Below are positions 9,123-17,956 of a DNA stretch of 64,000 nucleotides, piece after piece. Numbering within the stretch: the stretch's first letter is position 1; each line of letters starts with the position of its first letter. The position numbers were made by a program, and so were the translations under genes. Location of the stretch: assembly GCF_043575855.1 (NCBI RefSeq), contig NZ_CP144375.1, positions 7,874,001-7,938,000 of the forward strand, written 5' to 3'. Under the pieces are notes generated by a model, which saw only the letters and a list, made by a program, of their open reading frames with translations, did not search any database and had not been told where the DNA came from. Origin of the DNA: Kutzneria buriramensis. GTDB taxonomy: Bacteria > Actinomycetota > Actinomycetes > Mycobacteriales > Pseudonocardiaceae.

Positions 9123-9974
9123 ATGGACGGCGTGAGGGCGGTGGAGTCGGAGGACATCAGGAAGTTCGTGGCGGTGGCCGAGGAGCTGCATTTCGGTCGG
9201 GCGGCGCAGCGGCTGGGGATCGCGCAGCCGCCGCTGTCGAGGGCGATCCGGCAGCTGGAGCAGCGGCTGGGAGTGGAGCTGCTGATCCGCAACAGCCGGG
9301 GCGTGCGGCTGACGGAGGCGGGGGAGGTGCTGCTGCACGAGGGGCGCAAGGCGCTCGACGGGGTGGCGGCGGCGGTGCGCAGGGCGCAGCGGGCGGGTAG
9401 GCCGGACCGGCAGCTGGTGGTGGTGATGAAGCCGGGCGGGGACGGGGGGCTGCTGAGCGGGATTCTCGAGGCGTACGAACGGGATCCGGACGCGAGCCCG
9501 GTGGATCTGATCATCTGCGGCATCGGGGAGCAGGCCGGGCTGCTGCGCGACGGTCGGGCGGACGTGGGGTTCCTGCACCACCCGCACGACGACATGAGCG
9601 GCTTCGACACCGAGGAGTTGCTGACGCTGCGGTCGGTCGCGGTGCTGCCGAGCACGCATCGGTTGGCCCGCAAGCGAAGCCTCCAGCTCGCGGACCTCGA
9701 CGGCGAGACGATGCCGCGCTGGCCGGGCATGTCCGGCGGCGGCCCGGAGGTGCGCGACTCCGCCCAGCTCATGCAGCTCATCGCGTTGGGACGGACGATC
9801 GCGGTGCTGCCGGAGTCGGTGCGCACCAACCTGAACACCGGCCTGGTGGCGATTCCGGTGCTGGACGCGAGCCCCACCACCGTCGTCCTCGCCTGGCCCG
9901 AACGCTGCCGCTCCCGTTCCGTGGCCGCCTTCGTCCGCGCCGCCACCGACGGAACCAGGGCCGCCGCCAGCTGA
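9123..9974 (+). CDS. LysR family transcriptional regulator
   Basis: 283-residue LysR-type regulator. The winged HTH is at about residues 10-68 (FVAVAEELHFGRAAQRLGIAQ and PPLSRAIRQLEQRLG), followed by a linker helix and a periplasmic-binding-protein-like effector domain with the typical RADVGFLHHP and ARKRSLQLADLDGE segments. It is divergent from the small helical/NB-ARC pair across 68 bp. Alternative GTG starts lie at codons 4 and 7; ATG 9123 is kept. LysR proteins usually control a divergent gene, but the divergent genes here have no metabolic link, so the target is unknown. Confidence 0.92.
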   Translation: MDGVRAVESEDIRKFVAVAEELHFGRAAQRLGIAQPPLSRAIRQLEQRLGVELLIRNSRGVRLTEAGEVLLHEGRKALDGVAAAVRRAQRAGRPDRQLVVVMKPGGDGGLLSGILEAYERDPDASPVDLIICGIGEQAGLLRDGRADVGFLHHPHDDMSGFDTEELLTLRSVAVLPSTHRLARKRSLQLADLDGETMPRWPGMSGGGPEVRDSAQLMQLIALGRTIAVLPESVRTNLNTGLVAIPVLDASPTTVVLAWPERCRSRSVAAFVRAATDGTRAAAS

Positions 9975-9982
9975 GGTGGGTT

Positions 9983-10013
9983 CGTGCCGGTCGCGCGGGG
10001 CGCGACCGGCACG
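9983..10013. terminator. bidirectional intrinsic terminator
   Basis: Perfect 14-bp inverted repeat (9983-9996 with 10000-10013) and a 3-base loop, between the convergent LysR and lectin genes and within 10 bp of both stops. Confidence 0.75.
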
Positions 10014-10021
10014 GGGGCGGC

Positions 10022-10552
10022 TCAGAGGCCGATGGTGTTCCAGTACTGCTTCCAGCCGCCGACGCAGTCGGACTGCGCCAGCAGCAGGCCGTCGCTGGTG
10101 TTCCAGCCCGGCAGTTCCACGCACTTGCCGCTGTGGAAGTTCACCAGCCAGGCCGACCCGCTCGCGTTGGGGAACGGGTTCGTCTCGAACCGCCACTGCT
10201 GCCAGGCGTCGGCCGCGAAGCAGGACTGTGTCACGATCAGCGCGCCGGCGAGGTCCGAGTGGCCGTCCACGCTCATGCACTTGCCGGTGCGCCGGCTGAC
10301 CAGCTGGATGGTGCCGTTGGTCAGCAGCACCGGCGACCACTCCTGGTTGGAGACGTTGTCCTTGCACGACCACTGCTGGACATGCGGGGTGGCGCTGTCG
10401 GCCTCCTGGTCACGCAGGTCCATGCACTTGCTGCTCCATTTGCTGGAGATCTGGTAGAAGTCCGTGTCGGCGCTGGCCTGGGTCGCGGTCAGCATCATCA
10501 CCACGGCCAGCAGCGGCATGGTGACCAGGCCCAGTCGCCTCAGTCGAGACAC
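10022..10552 (-). CDS. secreted ricin-type beta-trefoil lectin (RICIN domain)
   Basis: 176-residue secreted protein made of a signal peptide (residues 1-28, ending TATQASA-DT) and one ricin B-type beta-trefoil. Three trefoil repeats show the QxW-like strands (VQQWSC, QQWRFE, KQYWNT) and paired cysteines (SSKCMDL, GKCMSVDG, GKCVELPG). It probably binds galactose- or mannose-type glycans. GTG 10552 is chosen because GGAAAGGA lies 10 bases upstream and the signal peptide then has normal length; the longer frame to 10732 adds a stretch without signal-like character that crosses a terminator. It follows the GH92 gene on the same strand but is separated by a terminator. Confidence 0.85.
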   Translation of the reverse strand: MSRLRRLGLVTMPLLAVVMMLTATQASADTDFYQISSKWSSKCMDLRDQEADSATPHVQQWSCKDNVSNQEWSPVLLTNGTIQLVSRRTGKCMSVDGHSDLAGALIVTQSCFAADAWQQWRFETNPFPNASGSAWLVNFHSGKCVELPGWNTSDGLLLAQSDCVGGWKQYWNTIGL

Positions 10553-10666
10553 AGCTACACGATCCTTTCCGACGGGGGCAGCGGGATTCGCTGCTGGGGA
10601 AAGGTTTTCAAGCCCGTCCGGCGCGCACCATTCGTAGAACTGCGTATGGCTGGGTGGGTGAACAAA

Positions 10667-10697
10667 GGCGCCCCACCTCCGAAGGAGGTGGGGCGCC
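10667..10697 (-). terminator. intrinsic terminator of the GH92 gene
   Basis: Perfect 14-bp GC-rich stem (10667-10680 with 10684-10697), 3-base loop, starting 13 bp after the GH92 stop. An A-rich + strand flank (TTTGTT on the transcribed side) follows. Confidence 0.85.
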
Positions 10698-10710
10698 CGG
10701 GTGGTGCCGG

Positions 10711-13700
10711 TTACTTGGTCAGCACCGCGCACTGGCCGGCTGCGGGGCCGCGGACGGTGTCGGGCAGACCGTTGTCGGACGGGGCGGGGGAGTTGCCGGA
10801 GCAGGCCAGCGGCCCGCCGACCGAGGTCGACGTCACGACCGTGCCGGCGTTGTCGACCAGCGAGACGGGACCGTCGACGGTAGCGGTCTCGATGCTGGTC
10901 TCACCGGTCGTGCCGACGATGCTCGCCGGACCCGACACGTGCGTGCCGAGCAGGACGACCGCCGCCGCGTTGCTCGACGAGACCGGGCCGCTGATGGACC
11001 CGCCGAAGGCGTAGAGCGACGCGCCCGGCGACACGGTGACCGGCCCGTTCACGGTGCCGGTCAGGCAGGTCACGCCCTTCACGGTCAGCGGACCGTTGAC
11101 CGAGCCGTCGATGGTGGTGCCGCACACCGGGTTCGGCTTGCCGAGAAGCTCCACTTCGGACAGTGTCGCCGACGAACCCAGCTCCAGCCGGTAGTAGCTG
11201 TACCGGCCGACCTTGGCCACGCTGAACGCCTTGGTCTGCTTGGCATCGGTGAACTTGACGCCGCTGCGCTGGTCGATGGTCGTCCACGTCTTGCCGTCGT
11301 ACGAGCCCTTCAGCGCCCAGCTCGACGGCGCCGACGACGCCGTCGAGCCCGAAGTGAGCGTGTACATCTGCACCCGCTGCGTGGCGTCGGACGGCTGCAT
11401 CTGCACCGGACCGTCCACAGTGGCCTGGGTGTTCGAGGTGTTGTCGAACAGGGCGCCCTGCTTCGGGTCGGTCAGGTCGTGCAGCGGCTGCGCCACCGCG
11501 GACCCCTGCGTGATCGACGCCGGCGCGTCGCCGTCGGCGCTGCCCCACTTGGACGGGTTCGGCCCCATGTCGAAGTCCAGCGTGCCGCCGGACTCCAGCA
11601 GGCTCTGCGACAGGGTCGTCTTGTCGTACGCCTTGCCGTTGACCTTCAGCCCCTGCACGTAGACGTTCTTCGCGCTGTTCTTCGGGGCGTTGACCACCAG
11701 CGACTTGCCGTTCTCCAGGTGGATCGTCGCCTGGGTGAACAGCGGCGAGCCGACGGCGTAGTTGCCCGAGCCCATGGTCAGCGGGTAGAAGCCCAGCGCG
11801 CTGAAGATGTACCACGCGGACATCTCGCCGTTGTCCTCGTCGCCGGGGTAGCCCTGGCCGTTCTCGCTGCCGGTGTAGAGCCGGGACAGCGCCTCCCGCG
11901 CGTACGCCTGCGTCTTCCACGGCTGGCCGGCGTAGTCGTACATGTAGATGATGTGGTGCGACGGCTGGTTGCTGGCCCCGTACTGGCCCATCCGCACGTC
12001 CCGCGCCTCGACCATCTCGTGGATGGTGCCGCCGTAGGAACCCGGGAACTTGGCGGTCTCCGGCGTGGAGAAGAACTGGTCGAGCTTGGCGGCCAGCTTG
12101 TCCTTGCCGCCGTACAGGTTCGCGAGGCCCTGGCCGTCCTGCGGCACCGAGAACGCCATGTTCCAGCCGTCGGTCTCGGTGTAGTCACCGCCCCACACCC
12201 GCGGGTCGTAGCTCGCGGTCGGGGTGTGCTCGCTGCCGTCGGGATTGCGACCCTGGAAGAAGTTCACCGTCGGGTCGAACAGGGTGACGTAGTTCTGCGC
12301 GCGGCTGAGGAAGTACGTGTAGTTGTCCGAGTACTCCTGCCGGCGCGGGTCGTTCGGCTTGGCCTTGTCCAGCAGCGCCTTGGACATCTGCGCGATGCCG
12401 TAGTCGTTGACGTAGCTCTCCATCGCCCAGGAGAAGCCCTCGCCGGTGGCGGTGGAGGTGTAGCCGAGGAAGTTGGAGGTGTCCAACCCCTTGCGGCCGA
12501 CGCCGGAGCTGGTCGGCACGACGGTGGCGTTCTTCACCGCCGCGTCGTAGGCGGCCTGCACGTCGAAGTTGTCGATGCCCTTGACGAACGCGTCCGCGAA
12601 GGCGACGTCCGAGCTGGTGCCGGTCATCAGGTCGGCGTAGCCCGGTGAGGACCAGCGCGAGGTCCAGCCGCCGTCCTTGTACTGGTTGACGAACCCGTCG
12701 ATCATCTTGCCTTCCATGGAAGGCGTGAGCAGCGAGTACGCGGGCCAGGCGGTCCGGGCGGTGTCCCAGAAGCCGTTGTTCACGTACATCGTGCCGTCAC
12801 TGATCTTCGCGCCGGTCCGCGTCGCCGTGTCCTGGCCGACCTCCGGCACGACCGGGCTCGCGTACTGGTACTTCGGGCTGGCCACGGTGCCGGTGTTCTC
12901 GTACGCCTCGTTCGGGTACAGGAACAGCCGGTACAGGTTGGAGTACAGCGTCACCAGCTGGTCCTGGCTGGCGCCCTGCACGGTGATCACGCCGAGCTGC
13001 TTGTCCCACGCCGCCTGCGCCCGCGCCCGCACGGTGTCGAAGGTGTCGGTGCCGGAGATCTCCTGCTCCAGGTTGGCCTTGGCCTGGTCGACGGAGATCA
13101 GCGAGGTGGCGATCCGCATCGTGACGGTCTTGTCCGAGCTGGTGTCGAACTGGAAGTAGCCGGTCACGTTGTCGCGTCCGGTCCCGGTGAGCTTGGCGCC
13201 CGCGGTGACCGGCTTGTCGAACGTGGCGTAGACGAACATCCGGGTGGCGCCGGTGGACAGCCCGCTCTTGACGTCGGAGTAGCCGGTGGCCACACCGTTG
13301 GCGGCGTCGAGGGTGAGGCCGCCGCCGTTGTTCACGTTGTCGAAGTCCACAGTGGACTGGTTGCCGGTGAAGGTGAACCGGAACACCGCCGCGTGGTCGG
13401 TGGGCGTGATCTCGGTGCGCATCCCGTTCTGGAACTTGACCGAGTAGTAGTCCGGCTGCGCCACCTCGTCGTCGTGGCTGAAGGCCAGCGCGCGGGCGTT
13501 GCGGTCGGCGGTCGGCGCGCCGCTCTCGGGCATCACCTGGAACGTCTGGCGGTCACCCATCCACGGGCTCGGCTCATGGCTGGCCGCGAACGCCTGCAGC
13601 GTCGGCTGGTTCTGCGCGTTGTTGGCCTTCGCGTACTGGTACAGCCAGTCCTGCGAGCCGGCGTTGGTCATCGGGGTCCAGAAGTTGAAGCCGTGCGGGA

Positions 13701-14952
13701 CCGCCGTGGCCGGGTAGTTGTTGCCGCGCGAGAAGGAGCCGCTGGCGTTGGTGCCGCGCACCGTGCTCACGTAGTCGGTGAGGTGGGCGTAGTTCGGCTG
13801 CGCCGGGTTGCCGGCGATCTTGATGTCGTCGATCCAGCCGGAGAACGCGCCCGGCCCGGTCGGCTTGTCGTAACCGATCAGGACGCGCTTGATCACCTTG
13901 CCCGCCGCGACCGTGCCGATGGTGGACGCGATGTGGTTCCACTGGTTGGTGTACAACGACTTCGAGTCGCCCTGGGCCTGCGGCGACAGCCCGAAGCCGT
14001 GCTGGTCCTGCGCGCCGAGCTGGCTGAGGTAGGTGCCGTCGCTGAAGGCCAGGTCGACCGCCGCGTACGTGCTGGTGTAGTTCGGGTCGTCGCCGATCAG
14101 CTCGGGGAAGATCTGGTACGACAGCTGGGTCTTCGGCGTGACCGCGAGGTCCACGTCGAAGATCTTGTTGTACGAGTAGGCGTGCCCGGCGACCAGGTGG
14201 CTGCCGACGTAGCGGAACGCCTTCACGCCGGTGAAGCCGGCGTTGGCCTTGGCGTTGTAGCCGCCGGTGGGGCCCTTGCCCTCGTAGCTGCGCATGGTGG
14301 GCGGCGGCGGGGTGTCGCCGACGGCCTCGATCAGCTGCACCTCGGCCAACTGCACGATCGGGTCGCCGTGGTTGAGCGTGATGTCGAGCCGGTAGTACAG
14401 GTACGGCGTGGTGTTGCCGATCTTGTACGTCTTGGTCTGCTGCCGGTTCTCGAAGCTCTGCCCGGTCTGGGTGTCCAGCGTCGTCCAGGTCTTGCCGTCC
14501 TGGGAGCCGGAGAACGTCCAGTTCTGCGGGTCGCGGCCGGGCGCGTCGTTGGCCGAGGCCAGCGCGTACTGGACGACCGCGATCGGCTCGGACAGCTGGA
14601 ACTGCGCCCAACCGGTGGGGGTGAAGGTCAGCCACTTGGTGGCGACGTTGCCGTCGACCAGGTTCTCCTTGACCTCGCCGGCACCGTCGTTCTCCGCGTT
14701 GGCCTGCACGTCGACAACCTTGTCATCGACGTTGCCGGGGATCGTGGAGGCGTCCGCGCCGTTCACGCCGGCCGACTTCGGAGCCCCGCTCGGGTTGGTC
14801 TCGACGGTATCGGTCCAGTTCGGCTGCGGATCACTCGCCTCGAAGGACGAGGCGAAATCGGTGTTCCCGGCGGCCAGGGCGACCGCCGGGACCGTTGCTG
14901 TGAGCCCTGCTATCAATGCCGTGCTGAGCAGCAGTAACCACAGTCGTCTCAT
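10711..14952 (-). CDS. secreted GH92 alpha-mannosidase with discoidin (F5/8C) domains
   Basis: 1413-residue secreted glycosidase. Order: signal peptide (1-28), F5/8 type C carbohydrate-binding domain (about 85-215), a beta-sandwich, the GH92 catalytic region (about 385-1120), a second F5/8C domain (about 1150-1265) and a C-terminal repeat region. GH92 motifs are HEPSPWMGD (459-467, with conserved Glu460), GFWDTARTAWPAYSL and GDEDNGEMSAWY (1037-1048). Family members are calcium-dependent exo-alpha-mannosidases acting on N-glycans or mannans. The last 130 residues hold about five repeats of the form G-x-V/I-x-GP-V, likely a beta-helix or solenoid. Expected to work outside the cell with the neighbouring PL8 lyase and lectins. 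Confidence 0.95.
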   Translation of the reverse strand: MRRLWLLLLSTALIAGLTATVPAVALAAGNTDFASSFEASDPQPNWTDTVETNPSGAPKSAGVNGADASTIPGNVDDKVVDVQANAENDGAGEVKENLVDGNVATKWLTFTPTGWAQFQLSEPIAVVQYALASANDAPGRDPQNWTFSGSQDGKTWTTLDTQTGQSFENRQQTKTYKIGNTTPYLYYRLDITLNHGDPIVQLAEVQLIEAVGDTPPPPTMRSYEGKGPTGGYNAKANAGFTGVKAFRYVGSHLVAGHAYSYNKIFDVDLAVTPKTQLSYQIFPELIGDDPNYTSTYAAVDLAFSDGTYLSQLGAQDQHGFGLSPQAQGDSKSLYTNQWNHIASTIGTVAAGKVIKRVLIGYDKPTGPGAFSGWIDDIKIAGNPAQPNYAHLTDYVSTVRGTNASGSFSRGNNYPATAVPHGFNFWTPMTNAGSQDWLYQYAKANNAQNQPTLQAFAASHEPSPWMGDRQTFQVMPESGAPTADRNARALAFSHDDEVAQPDYYSVKFQNGMRTEITPTDHAAVFRFTFTGNQSTVDFDNVNNGGGLTLDAANGVATGYSDVKSGLSTGATRMFVYATFDKPVTAGAKLTGTGRDNVTGYFQFDTSSDKTVTMRIATSLISVDQAKANLEQEISGTDTFDTVRARAQAAWDKQLGVITVQGASQDQLVTLYSNLYRLFLYPNEAYENTGTVASPKYQYASPVVPEVGQDTATRTGAKISDGTMYVNNGFWDTARTAWPAYSLLTPSMEGKMIDGFVNQYKDGGWTSRWSSPGYADLMTGTSSDVAFADAFVKGIDNFDVQAAYDAAVKNATVVPTSSGVGRKGLDTSNFLGYTSTATGEGFSWAMESYVNDYGIAQMSKALLDKAKPNDPRRQEYSDNYTYFLSRAQNYVTLFDPTVNFFQGRNPDGSEHTPTASYDPRVWGGDYTETDGWNMAFSVPQDGQGLANLYGGKDKLAAKLDQFFSTPETAKFPGSYGGTIHEMVEARDVRMGQYGASNQPSHHIIYMYDYAGQPWKTQAYAREALSRLYTGSENGQGYPGDEDNGEMSAWYIFSALGFYPLTMGSGNYAVGSPLFTQATIHLENGKSLVVNAPKNSAKNVYVQGLKVNGKAYDKTTLSQSLLESGGTLDFDMGPNPSKWGSADGDAPASITQGSAVAQPLHDLTDPKQGALFDNTSNTQATVDGPVQMQPSDATQRVQMYTLTSGSTASSAPSSWALKGSYDGKTWTTIDQRSGVKFTDAKQTKAFSVAKVGRYSYYRLELGSSATLSEVELLGKPNPVCGTTIDGSVNGPLTVKGVTCLTGTVNGPVTVSPGASLYAFGGSISGPVSSSNAAAVVLLGTHVSGPASIVGTTGETSIETATVDGPVSLVDNAGTVVTSTSVGGPLACSGNSPAPSDNGLPDTVRGPAAGQCAVLTK

Positions 14953-15004
14953 GCGTCGAGTCCCTCCCGGAGCGCCGTTGCCTGGGCGACAGCGAAACCG
15001 GGTG

Positions 15005-15018
15005 TGACATCGATGTCA
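15005..15018. promoter_or_regulatory. 14-bp palindrome upstream of GH92
   Basis: Perfect palindrome TGACATCGATGTCA, centred 60 bp before the GH92 start. TGACATCGA recurs once at 17920-17928 before the ricin/discoidin lectin gene. It may be an operator for secreted glycan-use genes; this is inference from position. Confidence 0.4.
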
Positions 15019-15046
15019 AGAATCTGTCCTGTTTCCTGTCCGGACG

Positions 15047-15910
15047 TTACTTCTTCTTGAGGTGTGGCAGCATCCCGGCCTCGACGATCGCCCGGGACAG
15101 CGGTTTTCCGAGCTCCACCAGGCGATTCACGCCGGATTCGCCGAGCGCCGAGTACGCCGGCTCGGCCAGCCGGTCGGTGTGGTCCTCGATGCCCTGCCGC
15201 AGCGCCGCTCCGGCCTCGGTGAGCGCCAGTTCCTCGCCCTGTTCAACGATTTTGCGTTCCTGGAGCACGGTCACGGCCGCGGCCCACTCGTCCTCGCTCC
15301 ACTGCCGCGTCTTGCGCAGCGAACTCGCCGGCAGGTAGCCGGTCGCCGCGTGCACGACCAGCGCCTCCAGGCCGGTCAGCTCGGCCGTGAGCAGCGCGGC
15401 GAGGTGGCCGTCGCCGCGGAACTCGCGCAGCAGCGTCTGCGCGTGGAACAGCTGGAGGTGCGGCTCGGTCGGCCACGGCAGCGCCGCGTGGGCGGCGAAC
15501 AGCGGCCGGCCCTCCAGACGTTCGCATGCCGCCTCGGCTGCCTTGCGGGTCAACGCCGCCAGCTCGACCAGCTCGTCCGAGGCGACCAGGTCGCCCAGGC
15601 CGCGCCGCAGCGCCGCGTCGGCGGCCTCCAGCCGGGCCGCCAGCACCTGTGCCGGCGACGCCTTCTCCCACGCCGCCGGGATGCAGCGGCGGATGAAGGC
15701 CGGGTTGAAGTTGTAGAACGTGGCGATGACCGTCTCCGCCGAGGCCTCGCCGAACGCCGCCGACCTGGACGCGAAGTAGCCGGAACCGGCGTCCAGGCCC
15801 AGCGCCTCGAACCGGTCCTTCGCCTCCGGCACGAAGTAGATCATCGCGTGCAGCGGCTCGATCGCCTGCCAGGCACTACGCCCCAGAGTCATCCCAACCC
15901 CTGTGTTCAT
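15047..15910 (-). CDS. SCO6745 family protein
   Basis: 287-residue, all-helical protein of the actinobacterial SCO6745 family (sometimes annotated SalK or MarR-like). The family signature is at the start: AWQAIEPLHAMIYFVPEAKD followed by a GYFASRSAAFGEAS segment. The C-terminal part (about 195-260) reads as a winged helix with WSEDEWAAAVTVLQERKIV. The function is not established; a regulator or ligand sensor is the usual guess. A TetR-type palindrome lies 55 bp upstream of its start. An internal ATG at codon 7 (MTLGRSAWQ) is a possible alternative start. Confidence 0.85.
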   Translation of the reverse strand: MNTGVGMTLGRSAWQAIEPLHAMIYFVPEAKDRFEALGLDAGSGYFASRSAAFGEASAETVIATFYNFNPAFIRRCIPAAWEKASPAQVLAARLEAADAALRRGLGDLVASDELVELAALTRKAAEAACERLEGRPLFAAHAALPWPTEPHLQLFHAQTLLREFRGDGHLAALLTAELTGLEALVVHAATGYLPASSLRKTRQWSEDEWAAAVTVLQERKIVEQGEELALTEAGAALRQGIEDHTDRLAEPAYSALGESGVNRLVELGKPLSRAIVEAGMLPHLKKK

Positions 15911-15930
15911 GCCGCCCGGTCCGGGCGGGG

Positions 15931-15963
15931 GCGAGGTCGCTCCGGAGACCGGCGCGACCTCGC
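15931..15963 (-). terminator. hairpin after ArsR gene
   Basis: Perfect 10-bp inverted repeat GCGAGGTCGC/GCGACCTCGC, 13-base loop, just after the ArsR stop and before the SCO6745-type gene. There is no clear T-run, so termination is likely but not certain. Confidence 0.45.
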
Positions 15964-15964
15964 A

Positions 15965-15980
15965 TACCGACTGGTCGGTA
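15965..15980. promoter_or_regulatory. TetR-type operator candidate
   Basis: Palindrome TACCGACTGGTCGGTA, a form often bound by TetR-family repressors, 55 bp before the SCO6745-type start. No TetR gene is adjacent. Confidence 0.45.
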
Positions 15981-15985
15981 CCAGG

Positions 15986-16309
15986 CTATCGGGCGCGTTT
16001 GCCCCTGGCTATCTCGGTGGCCAGGGCGTCCAGCGGCTGCCGCCAGAACCGCCGGTAGCGGTCCAGCCAGCCGTCGATCTCCCGCAGCGGCGTCGGGTCG
16101 ACGGAGTACAGCCGGCGGGTGCCGTCGGCCCGTACGGTGGTGAAGCCGTTCTCCCGCAGCACCCGCAGGTGCTGGGAGACGCCCGGCTGCGAGATGCCGA
16201 ACTCGGCCCGGATCACCTCGGTGACCTGGCCGGAGGTCAGCTCGCCGTCGGCCAGCAGCTCCAGGATGCGGCGGCGGACCGGGTCGCCGAGGACGTCGAA
16301 CGCGTGCAC
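15986..16309 (-). CDS. ArsR family winged-helix regulator
   Basis: 107-residue regulator. The winged HTH covers residues 4-85: LGDPVRRRILELLADGE, then the recognition region ISQPGVSQHLRVLRENGFTT. There is no CxC metal-binding pair, so it belongs to the non-metal ArsR group often found beside SRPBCC or antibiotic-exporter genes. It lies between the anti-sigma-like gene and the SCO6745-type gene on the same strand. Target unknown; self-regulation is probable. Confidence 0.88.
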   Translation of the reverse strand: MHAFDVLGDPVRRRILELLADGELTSGQVTEVIRAEFGISQPGVSQHLRVLRENGFTTVRADGTRRLYSVDPTPLREIDGWLDRYRRFWRQPLDALATEIARGKRAR

Positions 16310-16354
16310 GCCCCCGACGATCGCACCGGCCGCTTATATAACGCAAGGCGGGTA

Positions 16355-17242
16355 TTACGGGCGGTCGCCGACCTTGGCCACCGGTCCCGACGCGAGGATC
16401 GAGACCGAGCCGGGGTAGCTGCCGGCTTCGCCGAGGAATCCGTGCGTCGACCGGTCGAACACGAGCATGAGGCGATAGAGGAAGCCCGCCGTCGTGCGGG
16501 CGACGCCGACGCCCGGCCGGCCGGCGCTGTCCGTCGCCTGCTGCGTCGCCTGCACGCCCGGAATGGTCAACAGCACCCGATAGAGCGCCTGCGCGAGAGG
16601 CTGCGGCGCCCGTCCGGTCCGCAGGCCCGCGTCGATGACGAGGAACGCCTGCTGATCCAGGTCCGGCGAGTAGTAGACGCCACCGCGCACCCCGTCGGGC
16701 GGTTGGATCGCCTGCCACTGCCTGGCCTGCTCGTAGACCTTCGTCCGGAGCTGGTCGACGTCCGTCGGCAGCGCCCGGAACTGGTCGACGCTGAGGTTGC
16801 CGAGCGGCTCGTCCGGCGTGTAGTCGGCCACCCAGCCGACCCCCGAGCCACCCATGGGATGACACCGGTACGGCATTCCCGTCACCGCCCCGTGGTCGCA
16901 CGCGGGGTGCCACGGCTGGACCGGATCGGCGCTGCCGACCGGGTACCACAGCTCCAGAGTGCCGGATGGGCTGCCGCCTCCGCCGTGGGCCTCCTTCACG
17001 TAGTAGTACTGGTCGTGCGCGGCGGCGGTGAGCGCCGAGCTGCCCGGCATCACCACCGCGATCGTCGCCAACACCGCGACGGCCGCGGCCGCCGCGATCA
17101 GGGTGCTCCGCCGCGACCGGTGGTGTTCCCACGACCGCCGGGGCGTTCGCTCCAGCAGCGCGGTGCGGGTGGCGGCCAGCCAGTACGGGGACGGGTCGTC
17201 GACGTCCGGCCGCAGCCGTTCGATCTGGTCAAGGTCGGTCAT
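16355..17242 (-). CDS. CU044_5270 family membrane protein, sigma-factor partner
   Basis: 295-residue protein with a cytoplasmic N-terminus (1-47), one membrane segment (about 48-68, IAAAAAVAVLATIAVVM) and an extracytoplasmic domain. It belongs to the actinobacterial CU044_5270 family that sits directly behind ECF sigma genes. ATG 17242 overlaps the sigma gene by 14 bp, so the two are coupled. It probably acts as a membrane sensor or anti-sigma-like regulator. No HxxxCxxC zinc anti-sigma motif is seen, so the mechanism is unclear. Confidence 0.85.
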   Translation of the reverse strand: MTDLDQIERLRPDVDDPSPYWLAATRTALLERTPRRSWEHHRSRRSTLIAAAAAVAVLATIAVVMPGSSALTAAAHDQYYYVKEAHGGGGSPSGTLELWYPVGSADPVQPWHPACDHGAVTGMPYRCHPMGGSGVGWVADYTPDEPLGNLSVDQFRALPTDVDQLRTKVYEQARQWQAIQPPDGVRGGVYYSPDLDQQAFLVIDAGLRTGRAPQPLAQALYRVLLTIPGVQATQQATDSAGRPGVGVARTTAGFLYRLMLVFDRSTHGFLGEAGSYPGSVSILASGPVAKVGDRP

Positions 17243-17804
17243 CGGAAGCCTCCATGAGCGCGGTGCGCATCTTGGTGCGGGCACGGTGCAGGCGGGATCG
17301 CACGGTGCCGAGCGGGACGGACAGCGCGAGCGCCACTTCCTCGTAGCTGAGGCCTTCCCATGCGACCAGCAGCAGCACATCCCGTTCGTTGGCGTTGAGC
17401 CCCGCCAGGCCGGCAGCCAGCTCGCGGCCGGCGGCCTCGGCGCTGACCCGGTCCGAGACGTCCTCGTCGTGCCGCGCCTCCAGCGGATACGGGTCGAGCT
17501 TGGACAACGCGCGCAGGTGGCGGACCGAGGCCCGCGCGTGCCGGCGCAGCACGTTGGTGGCGATGCCGTAGAGCCAGGGCAGCGCGGAGCCGTGCGCCGG
17601 GTCGAAGCGCCGACGGGTGTCGAAGGCGGTGAGCATCGTCTGCGCGGCGAGGTCGTCCGCGAGCTGCGCGCCGACGCGGCGGGCCAGGAACCGGTGCACG
17701 GCGACCGCATGCCGGTCGTAGACCTGGGCGAACAGCTCGGGCTGGGTCAGCGATTGGACGATCACCTCGGCGTCGTCGACGGGCGGCGCCTGGGATGCGG
17801 TCAT
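17229..17804 (-). CDS. RNA polymerase ECF-type sigma factor
   Basis: 191-residue sigma-70 family factor with region 2 (about 25-95, FAQVYDRHAVAVHRFLARRV and FDPAHGSALPWLYGIATNVL) and region 4 (about 130-185, LNANERDVLLLVAWEGLSYE then VPLGTVRSRLHRARTKMR). ATG 17804 is preferred because GAGGT lies six bases upstream; the frame stays open to 17906 with a weaker GTG in between. The gene is coupled to the CU044_5270-type partner. Upstream is divergent DNA shared with the secreted lectin gene at 18031, which could be one of its targets. Confidence 0.9.
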   Translation of the reverse strand: MTASQAPPVDDAEVIVQSLTQPELFAQVYDRHAVAVHRFLARRVGAQLADDLAAQTMLTAFDTRRRFDPAHGSALPWLYGIATNVLRRHARASVRHLRALSKLDPYPLEARHDEDVSDRVSAEAAGRELAAGLAGLNANERDVLLLVAWEGLSYEEVALALSVPLGTVRSRLHRARTKMRTALMEASDDRP

Positions 17805-17933
17805 CCGCGACCTCGTGAGCACGTCGCCATGGTGTCCCCCTTCGGGTTTCGGTGGGCCTACACCCCGTCTTTGCCCGGTCGGGCCAGTCCGGTTCCCGGA
17901 CACCACTGAGCCGAACGAGTGACATCGACTTAA

Positions 17934-17956
17934 TTGTTAGAGAACTTTCCTAACAA
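17934..17956. promoter_or_regulatory. inverted repeat upstream of secreted lectin gene
   Basis: TTGTTAG (17934-17940) pairs with CTAACAA (17950-17956); the core GTTAGAGAACTTTCCTAAC is a near-palindrome. It sits in the lowest-GC stretch of the area, about 75 bp before the lectin start. An operator of a sugar-responsive regulator is plausible. Confidence 0.45.

Noticed and set aside
10654..14937. Very long open frames on the + strand opposite the GH92 gene (10654-12648 and 13393-14937)
   Set aside because: They are antisense shadows of a GC-rich gene: Arg/Val/Gly-rich translations without any domain, start signal or homology.
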